DNA of 64,000 nt from Flavobacteriales bacterium (GCA_009885545.1 VFKM01000012.1:87667-151666); one strand, 5' to 3'. Counted from the stretch's first letter, positions 41,648 to 48,866 are shown. Program-made: numbers and translations. The notes: generated from the letters alone by a model not told the origin.

Positions 41648-41989
41648 TTAAAGTCCTTCACTAAATTCATAGCAACCACCTTCCATCTCATCTCTACAAA
41701 TAAATAATCTCCCAATGCCTTTTTTTGTTAAGACGGAAAAAGAACGAGAATTATAATAATAATTAGGAACATATAACTCTCTTATAACAATGAACCAATC
41801 ATTAATACTGAGATAATCAAGTGCAGAATCTACACTTAAATTTATATTGGAATAAACAGTTTTTTCTGTACCATTATAAAAAATTAAATCTCCAGACTTT
41901 ATATTTTCAAACTTCTTTACAAAATTCAGTTTTCTAAAAACACTCATAATATTTTTGATTGGTGCGTCTGGAAATACTCGCAATTTCAC
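41648..41989 (-). CDS. GDL-family-like protein
   Basis: Up to 113 aa; an N-terminal extension then FENIKSGDLIFYNGTEKTVY, INDWFIVIRELYVPNYYYNS, LTKKGIGRLFICRDEMEGGC. MSVFRKLNFVKKFENI (residue 15) may be the real start. Same subgroup as 39165. Confidence 0.6.
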   Translation of the reverse strand: MKLRVFPDAPIKNIMSVFRKLNFVKKFENIKSGDLIFYNGTEKTVYSNINLSVDSALDYLSINDWFIVIRELYVPNYYYNSRSFSVLTKKGIGRLFICRDEMEGGCYEFSEGL

Positions 41990-42036
41990 TTTTTTGGGTA
42001 AGAGCCAAATGTGCTACTTTAACACTACAAACGCAG

Positions 42037-42264
42037 TTATTCTATATATTTACCTGTCAATAAACTTTTAACATTCTTAGTCTTCTCAACTAAGCTAATC
42101 TCTGACTTATCCAATTTAATCAGTTTGTTGTTGTATTTTGATGCAATTACCTCGCAAGCAAAAATAATTAATTGAACCTGTTCATCATCCTCAATCACAT
42201 TTGTATGCATTAATCCTTTAAGGGTATTATAACATACTTCTAAATCACTTTTAGGTTGCTTCAT
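42037..42264 (-). CDS. Hypothetical protein, 75 aa
   Basis: MKQPKSDLEVCYNTLKGLMH; helical and acidic/lysine-mixed, with VQLIIFACEVIASKYNNKLI. ATGA overlap with the gene upstream. No family recognised. Confidence 0.55.
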   Translation of the reverse strand: MKQPKSDLEVCYNTLKGLMHTNVIEDDEQVQLIIFACEVIASKYNNKLIKLDKSEISLVEKTKNVKSLLTGKYIE

Positions 42265-42551
42265 GAATCCCTAATGTCACTTTGAAAGTCTATTCCAGCA
42301 AAAACTCTTCTCAATTTCGTTATATCATCTTCTGTCTCTAAAGTAATTTCTTTATAGGAAGAAAGATTGGTAGGGCTCTCAGATTGCTTTCTTTGATCAG
42401 AAAGACTTATTCTAAAGCTGATGAATTCTGCCAAAACAAATATTTTAGCAATCTGTTCTAAAAATGGATTTAAGTCCTCTGTTGCAAGAACCTTTAAAAG
42501 GATTTTTTCACAATTTTGTAATTCTTCTATTGTTAGTGCATTATTTTCCAT
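42261..42551 (-). CDS. Hypothetical protein, 96 aa
   Basis: MENNALTIEELQNCEKILLK; helical (FLEQIAKIFVLAEFISFRIS) then disordered with a short tail TKLRRVFAGIDFQSDIRDS. Coupled to the 75 aa gene. Confidence 0.55.
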   Translation of the reverse strand: MENNALTIEELQNCEKILLKVLATEDLNPFLEQIAKIFVLAEFISFRISLSDQRKQSESPTNLSSYKEITLETEDDITKLRRVFAGIDFQSDIRDS

Positions 42552-42581
42552 GACTTACTTTATCACCTCACAAAATTTTTC

Positions 42582-42770
42582 TCACCAATTTTCCACGTAA
42601 TAAGTTATTTCAAAATTCCATAAATTATTTGAAGAAGGCAGACTAATCGAAAGCCACTCCATTACTGGAGCAATCCCGCTTCGAACGGGTTCCAGAAGCC
42701 CTGTCTGGTTTACCTTCCTTAGCTGAGAGCAGAGATCCTGATTCCCAGACCATTTAACTGGTCCCGTCAC
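42582..42770 (-). CDS. Doubtful 62 aa ORF over a hairpin-rich segment
   Basis: GTG start after GGAAAT; MTGPVKWSGNQDLCSQLRKV ... APVMEWLSISLPSSNNLWNF ... VENW. Composition is noticeably more GC-rich than the neighbours. The same DNA (42640-42800) folds into several hairpins, including CCAGA-CAGGGCT-TCTGG, CCCG-TTCGAAG-CGGG (T-arm-like) and CTCCA-GTAA-TGGAG, so it may instead be structured RNA. Confidence 0.3.
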   Translation of the reverse strand: MTGPVKWSGNQDLCSQLRKVNQTGLLEPVRSGIAPVMEWLSISLPSSNNLWNFEITYYVENW

Positions 42771-42806
42771 ATTTCCAGTGTGCGGTAGCCCCTGGCTACT
42801 TTACTC

Positions 42807-43058
42807 TCAAGTTTTAATCGCTTGTAAAAAAAATGACTCTACTGCTGATATCGATATCCAATCCTTAATGTAAGGGTGTATGGCAACCATATTGTGTTGA
42901 CTTGTTGCACAAGCTGAGAATATTTTCATACCATCCATTAGGTTCTTTGATTTTTTTATATAATCAGAAATATACACACACTGCTCTTCAGTTAGTTTAT
43001 TATTTTTAATAAACTCAACCAATTCTTCCTGACTTAATTTGTTTAAGACATTACTCAT
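42807..43058 (-). CDS. Hypothetical protein, 83 aa
   Basis: MSNVLNKLSQEELVEFIKNN; all-helical acidic start, then CVYISDYIKKSKNLMDGMKI and AIHPYIKDWISISAVESFF. No family recognised. Confidence 0.55.
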   Translation of the reverse strand: MSNVLNKLSQEELVEFIKNNKLTEEQCVYISDYIKKSKNLMDGMKIFSACATSQHNMVAIHPYIKDWISISAVESFFLQAIKT

Positions 43059-43107
43059 ATTGCTTATACTACTTTATCCATCTTGCCATTTCAAGTGATA
43101 TTTTTAG

Positions 43108-43200
43108 CAGAAGAGGCAGAGTACGATTCTACAAGACCATTTCTGGTTCAACTATTTAGCAAATAGTCTCCGTCGTCCAACATTCGGATTGCTCTTCTAA
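43108..43200 (-). tRNA. tRNA-Ser(GCU)
   Basis: Acceptor AGAAGAG/CTCTTCT, G73; anticodon arm ACTAT-TTGCTAA-ATAGT (GCU); long variable arm with ACCA-GAAA-TGGT; T-arm GTAGA-ATCGTAC-TCTGC (A54, U58). 93 nt type II tRNA. Confidence 0.85.
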
Positions 43201-43230
43201 ATTATTCAACTATTGTACATTTCTTTAAAC

Positions 43231-43524
43231 TCAGCTTAACAAGCGCCACATCTGATGATATGTATTCACCCAACCAATTCCATTCAGAGCCAAAATATTA
43301 GCTTTATCAACAGGCTTTGTTACTATAACAAAAGCACCACCATCTGGTTCAGAAATAGCAGATTCTAATCCAAATTGTTGAAAAATCTTTATTCCAGCTC
43401 CAAATCTCTGTGCAAGATCCACAGATCTTGATTTCTGCAAATCTCTAACACGTTTTCTAATTGCACCCTTGCGTTCAGTGCGCTTTGTCCTCTTACTGAC
43501 TTCAGTTGATTTAATTTGTTTCAT
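43231..43524 (-). CDS. Basic hypothetical protein, 97 aa
   Basis: Very basic N-terminus (KSTEVSKRTKRTERKGAIRK) suggests nucleic-acid binding; the C-terminal half is beta-rich (GAFVIVTKPVDKANILALNG). No family recognised. Confidence 0.55.
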   Translation of the reverse strand: MKQIKSTEVSKRTKRTERKGAIRKRVRDLQKSRSVDLAQRFGAGIKIFQQFGLESAISEPDGGAFVIVTKPVDKANILALNGIGWVNTYHQMWRLLS

Positions 43525-43533
43525 AATTTAATC

Positions 43534-43875
43534 TTAGCGTTCTATTGCTTCTAGTCTTTTTCTTTCCAGGGCCAATTCCTCATTATGTTTCTTGATTAAG
43601 TGTCCGGCTGCGTTGATTACCTCGACAAGATCAGTAAATGCGGTAAAACAATGCTGTTTTCCTAGTTTACCACATTCGGAACAAGTCCTGTATAATTCTA
43701 AATTTGAAGCCACCTGCTCCTTGCCACAACAAACAAATTTATTTATCGTTTTAAACGATCTGATATCGTTTAGAACATCTCCTAAAGGAAAGTTTAAATT
43801 TTCATCGCACTTCATACAATATGAAGCTTCTAAGAAATCACAATCAAATTCTTTGCAGCATCCTGAACATTCCAT
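43534..43875 (-). CDS. Cys-rich zinc-binding protein, 113 aa (paralogue 1)
   Basis: MECSGCCKEFDCDF, SYCMKCDENL, NKFVCCGKEQVASNLELYRT, CSECGK: three Cys pairs. Same layout as the gene at 43926 (paralogue 2): FVCCxKEQxxSN and CSxC blocks align. Helical tail (HNEELALERKRLEAIER). Confidence 0.6.
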   Translation of the reverse strand: MECSGCCKEFDCDFLEASYCMKCDENLNFPLGDVLNDIRSFKTINKFVCCGKEQVASNLELYRTCSECGKLGKQHCFTAFTDLVEVINAAGHLIKKHNEELALERKRLEAIER

Positions 43876-43925
43876 GAATAGATCATATCATGGATATGAA
43901 TCAAATACAACAAATTTGGTATCCA

Positions 43926-44261
43926 TTATTTTATTTCCGTAGAAGCTAATTCTAAATCATGATCTTCCCACCATTTCTTGGCTTCATGAAGAATATCCCA
44001 AGTATCAGTCGTCATAAGAATATGCTTTTTATTGCTTTTTTTTGAACAGAAAGAACATTTATCATAAAAAGTCATATTAGAAGAATATTGCTCTTTATCA
44101 CAACAAACAAAGGATCTAACCTTTCTGAAATCTTCAAACTCTTCCAAAACTTTATCGTGATAATATGATTTTTTATCTTGACAATTATAACAGATTATAT
44201 AATCACTTATATCTTCAGTTAAAAAAATTTGACAACAATCAGAGCAATTAAATTGTTCCAT
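43926..44261 (-). CDS. Cys-rich zinc-binding protein, 111 aa (paralogue 2)
   Basis: FNCSDCCQIF, IICYNCQDKK, RSFVCCDKEQYSSNMTFYDK, CSFCSKKSNKKH. A tandem duplicate of the downstream gene with lower identity in the tail. Confidence 0.6.
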   Translation of the reverse strand: MEQFNCSDCCQIFLTEDISDYIICYNCQDKKSYYHDKVLEEFEDFRKVRSFVCCDKEQYSSNMTFYDKCSFCSKKSNKKHILMTTDTWDILHEAKKWWEDHDLELASTEIK

Positions 44262-44262
44262 G

Positions 44263-44454
44263 CTAAGAAACTTTCTCCCAGTGATAGCCAGAATCGAATC
44301 CTTCTAATCCACAAGGCAATATCCAATATTTATAAAGATTATAATCTTTATAAATGCATAAAGCTAATTGTCCATATTGAACTGGCACGAAACCACACGT
44401 CCCAGTATAGGTATTTCTAACTAAATCACCAGGTTTAAATTTAGGTTTCGGCAT
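44263..44454 (-). CDS. GDL-family small protein
   Basis: 63 aa; FKPGDLVRNTYTGTCGFVPV, LALCIYKDYNLYKYWILPCG, ending WEKVS. Canonical GDLV start. Confidence 0.7.
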   Translation of the reverse strand: MPKPKFKPGDLVRNTYTGTCGFVPVQYGQLALCIYKDYNLYKYWILPCGLEGFDSGYHWEKVS

Positions 44455-44685
44455 TTAGAATTCTCTTATTGCCAACATCTTATCTTCACCCTCAACTGGT
44501 GATACAGATAATTTTCCTTTTCTTGGAATCCATTTACCTACCTCAGAATAGTAATCTTCTATTAGAAGATATCTACCACCCTCTGCAAATTCTATCGCAA
44601 CGATTTTTGTAACAGCATCCCTGTGCGCAACAATAATATCTCCTACTTCAACTTCATCTCTTTTTAACATTAAAACTTTATTCAT
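44455..44685 (-). CDS. GDL-related small protein (GDIIVAH variant)
   Basis: 76 aa; VEVGDIIVAHRDAVTKIVAI, YLLIEDYYSEVGKWIPRKGK. Ends IREF without the KIS tail, so it is a remote member or an unrelated beta barrel. Confidence 0.55.
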   Translation of the reverse strand: MNKVLMLKRDEVEVGDIIVAHRDAVTKIVAIEFAEGGRYLLIEDYYSEVGKWIPRKGKLSVSPVEGEDKMLAIREF

Positions 44686-44697
44686 TTTTAATTTCTT

Positions 44698-44886
44698 TCA
44701 ACTTACAAATTTCCAATTACCAATTGATCCTATTACAATTATTTTTTGTTTTAACAAATAAACTTTTACCCATTGAATCTTTTCATAAGATTTAAATACT
44801 AATCCGAAATCACCCTTTGATAATCCGTATATCGTATGGAAAACACCGCCAGATGATAAACTTTCAACTAAATCTCCAGGCTTCAT
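44698..44886 (-). CDS. GDL-family small protein
   Basis: 62 aa; MKPGDLVESLSSGGVFHTIY, FGLVFKSYEKIQWVKVYLLK, ending WKFVS. Confidence 0.7.
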   Translation of the reverse strand: MKPGDLVESLSSGGVFHTIYGLSKGDFGLVFKSYEKIQWVKVYLLKQKIIVIGSIGNWKFVS

Positions 44887-44934
44887 AATATGATTTTAAA
44901 TCATAACACTTAGCCCATCAAGCAACAAGGATTA

Positions 44935-45318
44935 TTATTGTTGACAGCTACCAGAAAAATATCCAAGATATGTTTGTTCTTGTGTATTAACATATACATA
45001 AAATCCATAACTTATATTAATATTATGAATCAAAGTTAATCCACCATTGGCTGCTACTGATAAAAATCTTATTGTACTTTCTCCGTATGGTCCACGCCAA
45101 ACTTGTCTTATAAGAACTGAATAAGGATTTCTATTCCTGATGTATCCGTCTTCTTCTGATAGATCATTGAAATCTAATGCACAGTTATGGAGTGTTAAAC
45201 CTATATCTGTTTCTACAATTCTTGTAGGATCTATATTTGACGGAAGAGTCTTATATACTTGTTCTTGTTGGTAACAAGCAACAAGACACAATAATAAAAC
45301 TAATAACCGACATTTCAT
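44935..45318 (-). CDS. Small lipoprotein
   Basis: Start MKCRLLVLLLCLVACYQQ; signal peptide with lipobox LCLVA-C or CLVAC. The mature part is beta-rich (TIRFLSVAANGGLTLIHNIN). The longer track start would run through tRNA-Gln(UUG), which fixes this choice. Likely outer-membrane anchored; function unknown. Confidence 0.65.
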   Translation of the reverse strand: MKCRLLVLLLCLVACYQQEQVYKTLPSNIDPTRIVETDIGLTLHNCALDFNDLSEEDGYIRNRNPYSVLIRQVWRGPYGESTIRFLSVAANGGLTLIHNINISYGFYVYVNTQEQTYLGYFSGSCQQ

Positions 45319-45326
45319 AAACTTAG

Positions 45327-45394
45327 ATCGGATGCAGTTACTCGAAAACTGGTAGAATGGGTCAAAGCCATTTTTGGCACCTTGCCTCACCCGA
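45327..45394 (-). tRNA. tRNA-Gln(UUG), short D-arm
   Basis: Acceptor TCGGGTG/CATCCGA; D-arm GGC-AAGGT-GCC; anticodon arm AATGG-CTTTGAC-CCATT (UUG); T-arm CAGTT-TTCGAGT-AACTG. 68 nt. Sits nine bases before the lipoprotein start. Confidence 0.85.
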
Positions 45395-45501
45395 ACAAAC
45401 TAACATTACTTAACTATTGCTAATGACAGTCCAACAACAAGTACACTCTGTAATAAGAGAATTGGTTTTAAATAAAAAGAAAAGTAACATTTTTATCATG
45501 T

Positions 45502-45612
45502 TTATATTTTAATTACTAACCCTAAATCACCTATATTAATATCAAAATCATTGGGATCAGTATAAGTCCTAAATGATAAATTTTTAATCAAATCTCCAAC
45601 TTCAAATTCCAT
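45502..45612 (-). pseudogene. Truncated GDL-family gene, 36 aa
   Basis: ATG at 45612: MEFEVGDLIKNLSFRTYTDP NDFDINIGDLGLVIKI, TAA. It has the first two strands of the family only; the usual second half is missing (the next frame continues ...MIKMLLFFLFKTN). One base separates it from the complete copy upstream. Confidence 0.55.
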
Positions 45613-45613
45613 T

Positions 45614-45805
45614 TCAACTTACTTTCTGTAATATATTTCCATAAAGCCAATATTCTATTTGTTTTTTAAATATGTAAACTTTAACATATCCATGCGTGTA
45701 GATTGAACCAAGTTCAGTAACCAGACAAAGTTCTCCTTGTTTTATGAAAGAACTATCTTCTGTTGCTTTTAATAAGTCACCTACTTTAAACTCAAATGTT
45801 AACAT
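45614..45805 (-). CDS. GDL-family small protein
   Basis: 63 aa; FEFKVGDLLKATEDSSFIKQ, ELCLVTELGSIYTHGYVKVY, IFKKQIEYWLYGNILQKVS. A complete copy, the neighbour of the truncated one. Confidence 0.7.
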   Translation of the reverse strand: MLTFEFKVGDLLKATEDSSFIKQGELCLVTELGSIYTHGYVKVYIFKKQIEYWLYGNILQKVS

Positions 45806-45824
45806 AAAAATTTACTTATTTTGG

Positions 45825-45892
45825 TACATGCAGTCAAAATCGAATTGACAAAGTATCTTTGTAAGAGATACGCCTAACCTTTAGTTGCATGC
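45825..45892 (-). tRNA. tRNA-Val(UAC), short D-arm
   Basis: Acceptor GCATGCA/TGCATGT, A73; D-arm CTA-AAGGT-TAG; anticodon arm TATCT-CTTACAA-AGATA (UAC); T-arm GTCAA-TTCGATT-TTGAC. 68 nt. Confidence 0.85.
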
Positions 45893-45895
45893 AAA

Positions 45896-45982
45896 TTATT
45901 TCTTGATAAAATAATAAAAAATTAAATTACCAATCAAAAAACCAACTATTCCGCAAAAACATATCATAAAAAGTTGAATCAT
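45896..45982 (-). CDS. 28 aa membrane peptide (below track cutoff)
   Basis: AAGGAAATATT-ATG; MIQLFMICFCGIVGFLIGNL IFYYFIKK, TAA. It has a strong binding site at good spacing, one TM helix and a basic end. It lies between tRNA-His and tRNA-Val. Confidence 0.6.
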   Translation of the reverse strand: MIQLFMICFCGIVGFLIGNLIFYYFIKK

Positions 45983-45995
45983 TAATATTTCCTTA

Positions 45996-46071
45996 GAGGG
46001 ACCATTCAGATTCGAACTGAACTCATGTGAATCACAATCACACGGCTTAAACCATCTAGCCTATAGTCCCT
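45996..46071 (-). tRNA. tRNA-His(GUG)
   Basis: Acceptor AGGGACT/GGTCCCT with C73 (the His discriminator); D-stem GGCT/AGCC with GG in the loop; anticodon arm TGTGA-TTGTGAT-TCACA (GUG); T-arm TTCAG-TTCGAAT-CTGAA. Nearly canonical. Confidence 0.9.
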
Positions 46072-46200
46072 TTGCGCGGTTTATGGATCTATGATCTCCT
46101 AAAAAACAAATTCAGGAGATACCGCAAACCATTTCTTTCACTGGACGCCTTCCTGTCTATCACCTTGGTTGATTGCGCAATTAGGGGCCATTCCAGTAAA
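46072..46200 (-). other. Structured non-coding spacer
   Basis: Two folding units on the minus strand: TTTGCG...CGCAAA enclosing ATCTCCT/AGGAGAT, and ACTGGA...TCCAGT enclosing an ATTGCGCAAT palindrome. Neither has tRNA features. Possibly RNA products of the tRNA transcript. Confidence 0.4.
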
Positions 46201-46203
46201 TCT

Positions 46204-46374
46204 TTATAAGAGATAATTTTTATTATTTAGACTTTCAAACTCTTCTAAATCTAAAGATCTATAATGTTCGTCATCTTCACTATCGTAAATATTAGTTTGA
46301 CACTCGTAACATACAGTATCTGTTTCGCTATATGATTTTATAATTTCTTTATCACAAACATTACAAATTCTCAT
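46204..46374 (-). CDS. Small zinc-ribbon protein, 56 aa (below track cutoff)
   Basis: MRICNVCDKEIIKSYSETDT then VCYECQTNIYDSEDDEHYRS and an acidic tail, TAA. One CxxC at each end of a 19-residue loop, a classic single zinc ribbon. Confidence 0.7.
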   Translation of the reverse strand: MRICNVCDKEIIKSYSETDTVCYECQTNIYDSEDDEHYRSLDLEEFESLNNKNYLL

Positions 46375-46380
46375 TATATT

Positions 46381-46836
46381 TTACAACCACTGTTCTACAG
46401 AATCAGTTTCTTCAATATCAGAAAACGTAAAATAAACACTAAAGTCTTTTACAAACTCTTCTAAAGATTCTTTGTTAATTGAGACAGCAGTTGGTTCCAA
46501 TTCTCCAACATTACTATATTGAGAACTATTAAAACAAACTACAGCAAACTCAGTTCCAGTTTTCTTCCAAAATCCATCTTTATATAAGCGTTTTTTATTA
46601 CCAAAACGAGACTCATCTTCAATAAATTCCCAACCATCTTGTGGTAAAAGAAATAATTTTCTTTGCTCTTCACCAGAAGAGCAAACTTGCTCCTTATTAT
46701 CTTCTGTTTCTATTTCATCATAACAATCTGAAATATATTTACCAGAGTCAAATATTTTATTCACTACTAATGAGTTTCTTATTTCGAAAACGCTGCATAC
46801 AAAGGGAACTACATCACTTATACAACCATGGCTCAT
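46381..46836 (-). CDS. Hypothetical protein, 151 aa
   Basis: MSHGCISDVVPFVCSVFEIR; acidic, with LPQDGWEFIEDESRFGNKKR and FSDIEETDSVEQWL. No family recognised. It is followed at 46374 by the zinc-ribbon gene. Confidence 0.55.
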   Translation of the reverse strand: MSHGCISDVVPFVCSVFEIRNSLVVNKIFDSGKYISDCYDEIETEDNKEQVCSSGEEQRKLFLLPQDGWEFIEDESRFGNKKRLYKDGFWKKTGTEFAVVCFNSSQYSNVGELEPTAVSINKESLEEFVKDFSVYFTFSDIEETDSVEQWL

Positions 46837-46875
46837 GAACCAAACATAGCAAAATCAAGTATCAATGACAAGCGG

Positions 46876-47121
46876 TTATATCAGTTTCATACCAACAAAT
46901 GTTCCTACTAAGGCACCCATAAGATAAATTGCCATATTAAACTTATCATTTGATGTGACGACTTCTTTTAATGCAACAAGATACAATATAGTGTAAATTC
47001 CATCTAGGAATACAGCACGCATTACTGCTCTATCTTGAACCGCTGCAACATCCATATAAAATATTATATGACTTACTAGTGGTGCAAAAAATAAAAGCAA
47101 GTAACGCTTATTCGTTGTCAT
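46876..47121 (-). CDS. Membrane protein, 81 aa
   Basis: Three hydrophobic segments: YLLLFFAPLVSHIIFYM, VFLDGIYTILYLVALK and MAIYLMGALVGTFVGMKLI. Its ATGA overlaps the zinc-ribbon gene upstream. Holin-like size and topology, but not assigned. Confidence 0.6.
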   Translation of the reverse strand: MTTNKRYLLLFFAPLVSHIIFYMDVAAVQDRAVMRAVFLDGIYTILYLVALKEVVTSNDKFNMAIYLMGALVGTFVGMKLI

Positions 47122-47279
47122 TTTTTGTATGTAACTGGAACTGGTCTTGCATCAAACAAATTCTCTTTTGTTGGAGAGCTTATTTTTGTGCATCCACAAA
47201 GCAAAACTTGATGGTTGCTTCCATCAGAATATGCAGTAGAACCACAAACTGAACATTTAAAATAATGTTGATATGACAT
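47118..47279 (-). CDS. Small zinc-ribbon protein, 53 aa (below track cutoff)
   Basis: MSYQHYFKCSVCGSTAYSDG then LLCGCTKISSPTKENLFDAR PVPVTYKK, TGA. CxxC and CxC pairs. ATGA overlap with the membrane-protein gene. Confidence 0.7.
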   Translation of the reverse strand: MSYQHYFKCSVCGSTAYSDGSNHQVLLCGCTKISSPTKENLFDARPVPVTYKK

Positions 47280-47280
47280 T

Positions 47281-47463
47281 TTATTTTTTTACCGTATTCC
47301 TATCATTTTCTTCTATTAATTTGTTTACATAATCCCATAGATGCTGAAATCTCTCATTGTCAATCTCTGATCTTTTACAGTTATCATTGAAATGATATTT
47401 CTTATTAATTTCTACAATTTGATCATAATAAGGTTTAAGCTTTTTAAAAAATTCTTCTGTCAA
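47281..47463 (-). CDS. Hypothetical helical protein, 60 aa
   Basis: MTEEFFKKLKPYYDQIVEIN KKYHF...; shares the LKPYxDxxxxxNKKY and ERxxxLWxxxxxL pattern with the 94 aa gene at 47885, of which it is a shortened paralogue without the zinc tail. Confidence 0.6.
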   Translation of the reverse strand: MTEEFFKKLKPYYDQIVEINKKYHFNDNCKRSEIDNERFQHLWDYVNKLIEENDRNTVKK

Positions 47464-47488
47464 TCTATCTTATTCTTTCTTGTCTTTG

Positions 47489-47549
47489 TGGGTCCGCAAG
47501 GAATTAAACCAAGTCTTCTTAAAGCGTGCTATCATTACACTACAGACCC
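47489..47549 (-). ncRNA. tRNA-like RNA lacking a normal anticodon arm
   Basis: Acceptor GGGTCTG/CGGACCC with A73, U8-A9, D-arm GTG-TAATGATAG-CAC, and a T-loop TTTAATT (U at position 56). Only about 12 bases (GCTTTAAGAAGA; CTT-TAAG-AAG) stand where a 17-base anticodon arm should be. 61 nt in all. A tRNA mimic or a deleted tRNA. Confidence 0.55.
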
Positions 47550-47684
47550 TGACATAAGGTTTTTATTTTATGTTAGAAACCCTAAGAAACTAACATTTAG
47601 TATATATCCTTCGCGGAGCCGGTTTTGGATCTTGGAAATCAACCAAAACAGATTACTACATCTCCAAGTTGAATTTGATTTTGA

Positions 47685-47882
47685 ATGTCTCAAATTCAGA
47701 ATTGTAATCTTTACACAAGCGCATCCTTTACAGGATTCCGTCAAACATGCATTCCTATTAGGTTCAACATGTTTTTGGGTGATGGCTATCAACTAAACTT
47801 TGATGCTCCTCCTTCGATTTTCACGAAGACTGTAACAACATTTAGTGTTGCCGCCTCTAAATATTGGGCTACAGGAACTTAA
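47685..47882 (+). CDS. Doubtful 65 aa plus-strand ORF
   Basis: SASFTGFRQTCIPIRFNMFL GDGYQLNFDAPPSIFTKTVT ... YWATGT ends three bases before a convergent gene. It reads like a protein fragment and is more GC-rich than its surroundings, but no ribosome binding site or family is seen. Could be a gene remnant. Confidence 0.3.
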   Translation: MSQIQNCNLYTSASFTGFRQTCIPIRFNMFLGDGYQLNFDAPPSIFTKTVTTFSVAASKYWATGT

Positions 47883-47884
47883 CT

Positions 47885-48169
47885 TTATCCTCCAATTGCT
47901 ATTGGAGCTAATTTACATTTTTTAATATTTGGACAAATACCATCAAATATGGATGATCTTCTTTCAGAGCCGCATTCAGGACAAGGAGAAAGTGGATGAG
48001 CTTTATCATATTCTAGATCAAGATTTCTCATTGCTTGCCATAAAAAATTAGATCTTTCTCTATCTTCTGATGAAAAAACTGTAGACAAAGGCCATCTATA
48101 TTTCTTATTAAGAATACAAACTTCATCAAGAAATGGTCGAATCTTTTTTTCTAATTCATCTTTTGTCAT
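47885..48169 (-). CDS. Hypothetical protein with zinc tail, 94 aa
   Basis: DELEKKIRPFLDEVCILNKK YRW, ERSNFLWQAMRNLDLEYDKA, then a zinc motif CPECGSERRSSIFDGICPNI KKC. Longer paralogue of the gene at 47281. Confidence 0.6.
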   Translation of the reverse strand: MTKDELEKKIRPFLDEVCILNKKYRWPLSTVFSSEDRERSNFLWQAMRNLDLEYDKAHPLSPCPECGSERRSSIFDGICPNIKKCKLAPIAIGG

Positions 48170-48185
48170 AATATTGTTAACTTGG

Positions 48186-48246
48186 TCAGAACAAGTAGTT
48201 GAATCGTTTTGTTTTAAAAGGATGTAAACAATTCTAGCATTTCTGA
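48186..48246 (-). ncRNA. Two-stem RNA element, copy B
   Basis: Outer stem TCAGAA/TTCTGA; inner stem GAATTGTTT/AAACGATTC (minus strand). Identical over 61 bases to copy C at 52180-52240, four kilobases away. It lies directly 3' of tRNA-Ile(GAU). Confidence 0.65.
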
Positions 48247-48249
48247 TGG

Positions 48250-48320
48250 TAGCCGATCTAGAATTTGAATCTAGAAGAACCGATAATCGGTCGGTTATGT
48301 TACCATTACATCAATCGGCC
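48250..48320 (-). tRNA. tRNA-Ile(GAU), C33
   Basis: Acceptor GGCCGAT/ATCGGCT, A73; D-arm ATGT-AATGGTA-ACAT; anticodon arm ACCGA-CCGATTA-TCGGT, giving GAU but with C instead of U at position 33; T-arm CTAGA-TTCAAAT-TCTAG. 71 nt. Confidence 0.7.
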
Positions 48321-48329
48321 ATATGTATT

Positions 48330-48713
48330 TTATTTCGTTAAATCCGATTCTAATTTTTTCTTTAGATCTTCAAACATCTTTAAATCCTTGTCTCTTTGAG
48401 AGAGTTTCTTTTTTTCTCTTACTTCCTTCATTTTTTTAATATGAACTAGCTTCTTGACTTCTTCCTTCTCCTGTAATACTTTGGCATTTGAAAGAATAGT
48501 TATGACTGTTTCTTCTTGAGGAGAAGATGGCTGATAAATAATCAACATTCTCTCATATGCATCAAAACCAATATCTTTTGTACATCTAATTTGTTGTAGA
48601 GTACGGATTTCTTCCTCAGTTACTTCTGCCCAATCAGTAATAGATTTCGCAATAAATTCAGAACCATAATCATCATATATCGTATTACCAAAAACAATAG
48701 CTACTTTTGTCAT
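48330..48713 (-). CDS. Hypothetical protein with charged C-terminal helix, 127 aa
   Basis: VAIVFGNTIYDDYGSEFIAK start; a long lysine/glutamate helix (KKMKEVREKKKLSQRDKDLK) at the end. No family recognised. Confidence 0.55.
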   Translation of the reverse strand: MTKVAIVFGNTIYDDYGSEFIAKSITDWAEVTEEEIRTLQQIRCTKDIGFDAYERMLIIYQPSSPQEETVITILSNAKVLQEKEEVKKLVHIKKMKEVREKKKLSQRDKDLKMFEDLKKKLESDLTK

Positions 48714-48759
48714 GATCTGATCATACCTTATTCAAGTCTTGATTGCAACTGATTTCTGG

Positions 48760-48866
48760 AGCCCTAGATCCGAGTCGAACGGATGACATCCTTATTTATC
48801 ATTAGGCGCTCTTCCACGATCTTACTCGATTGGCCACTCTTTGTGATCTCACTGAGCTACTAGGGC
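48760..48866 (-). tRNA. tRNA-Ile(GAU)-like with expanded D-arm
   Basis: Acceptor GCCCTAG/CTAGGGC, U8-A9, D-stem GCTC/GAGC, T-arm ATCCG-TTCGACT-CGGAT. The D-loop is about 42 bases instead of about 8 and holds what looks like a second, diverged D-arm (AGTGAGATCAC...AAGAG and AGTAAGATCGTGGAAGAG). The anticodon loop ATGATAAA suggests GAU with an extra base. 107 nt. Confidence 0.6.

Noticed and set aside
42625-42805. tRNA-Pro (GGG) or tmRNA end
   Set aside because: The anticodon-like hairpin lacks U33, the variable loop would be one base, and no 5' acceptor strand pairs with TTGCTCC; no tmRNA-type resume codons or pseudoknots were recognised.
47392-47796. 134 aa plus ORF
   Set aside because: Covers the tRNA-like gene and an opposing gene, with an implausible aromatic-rich translation.
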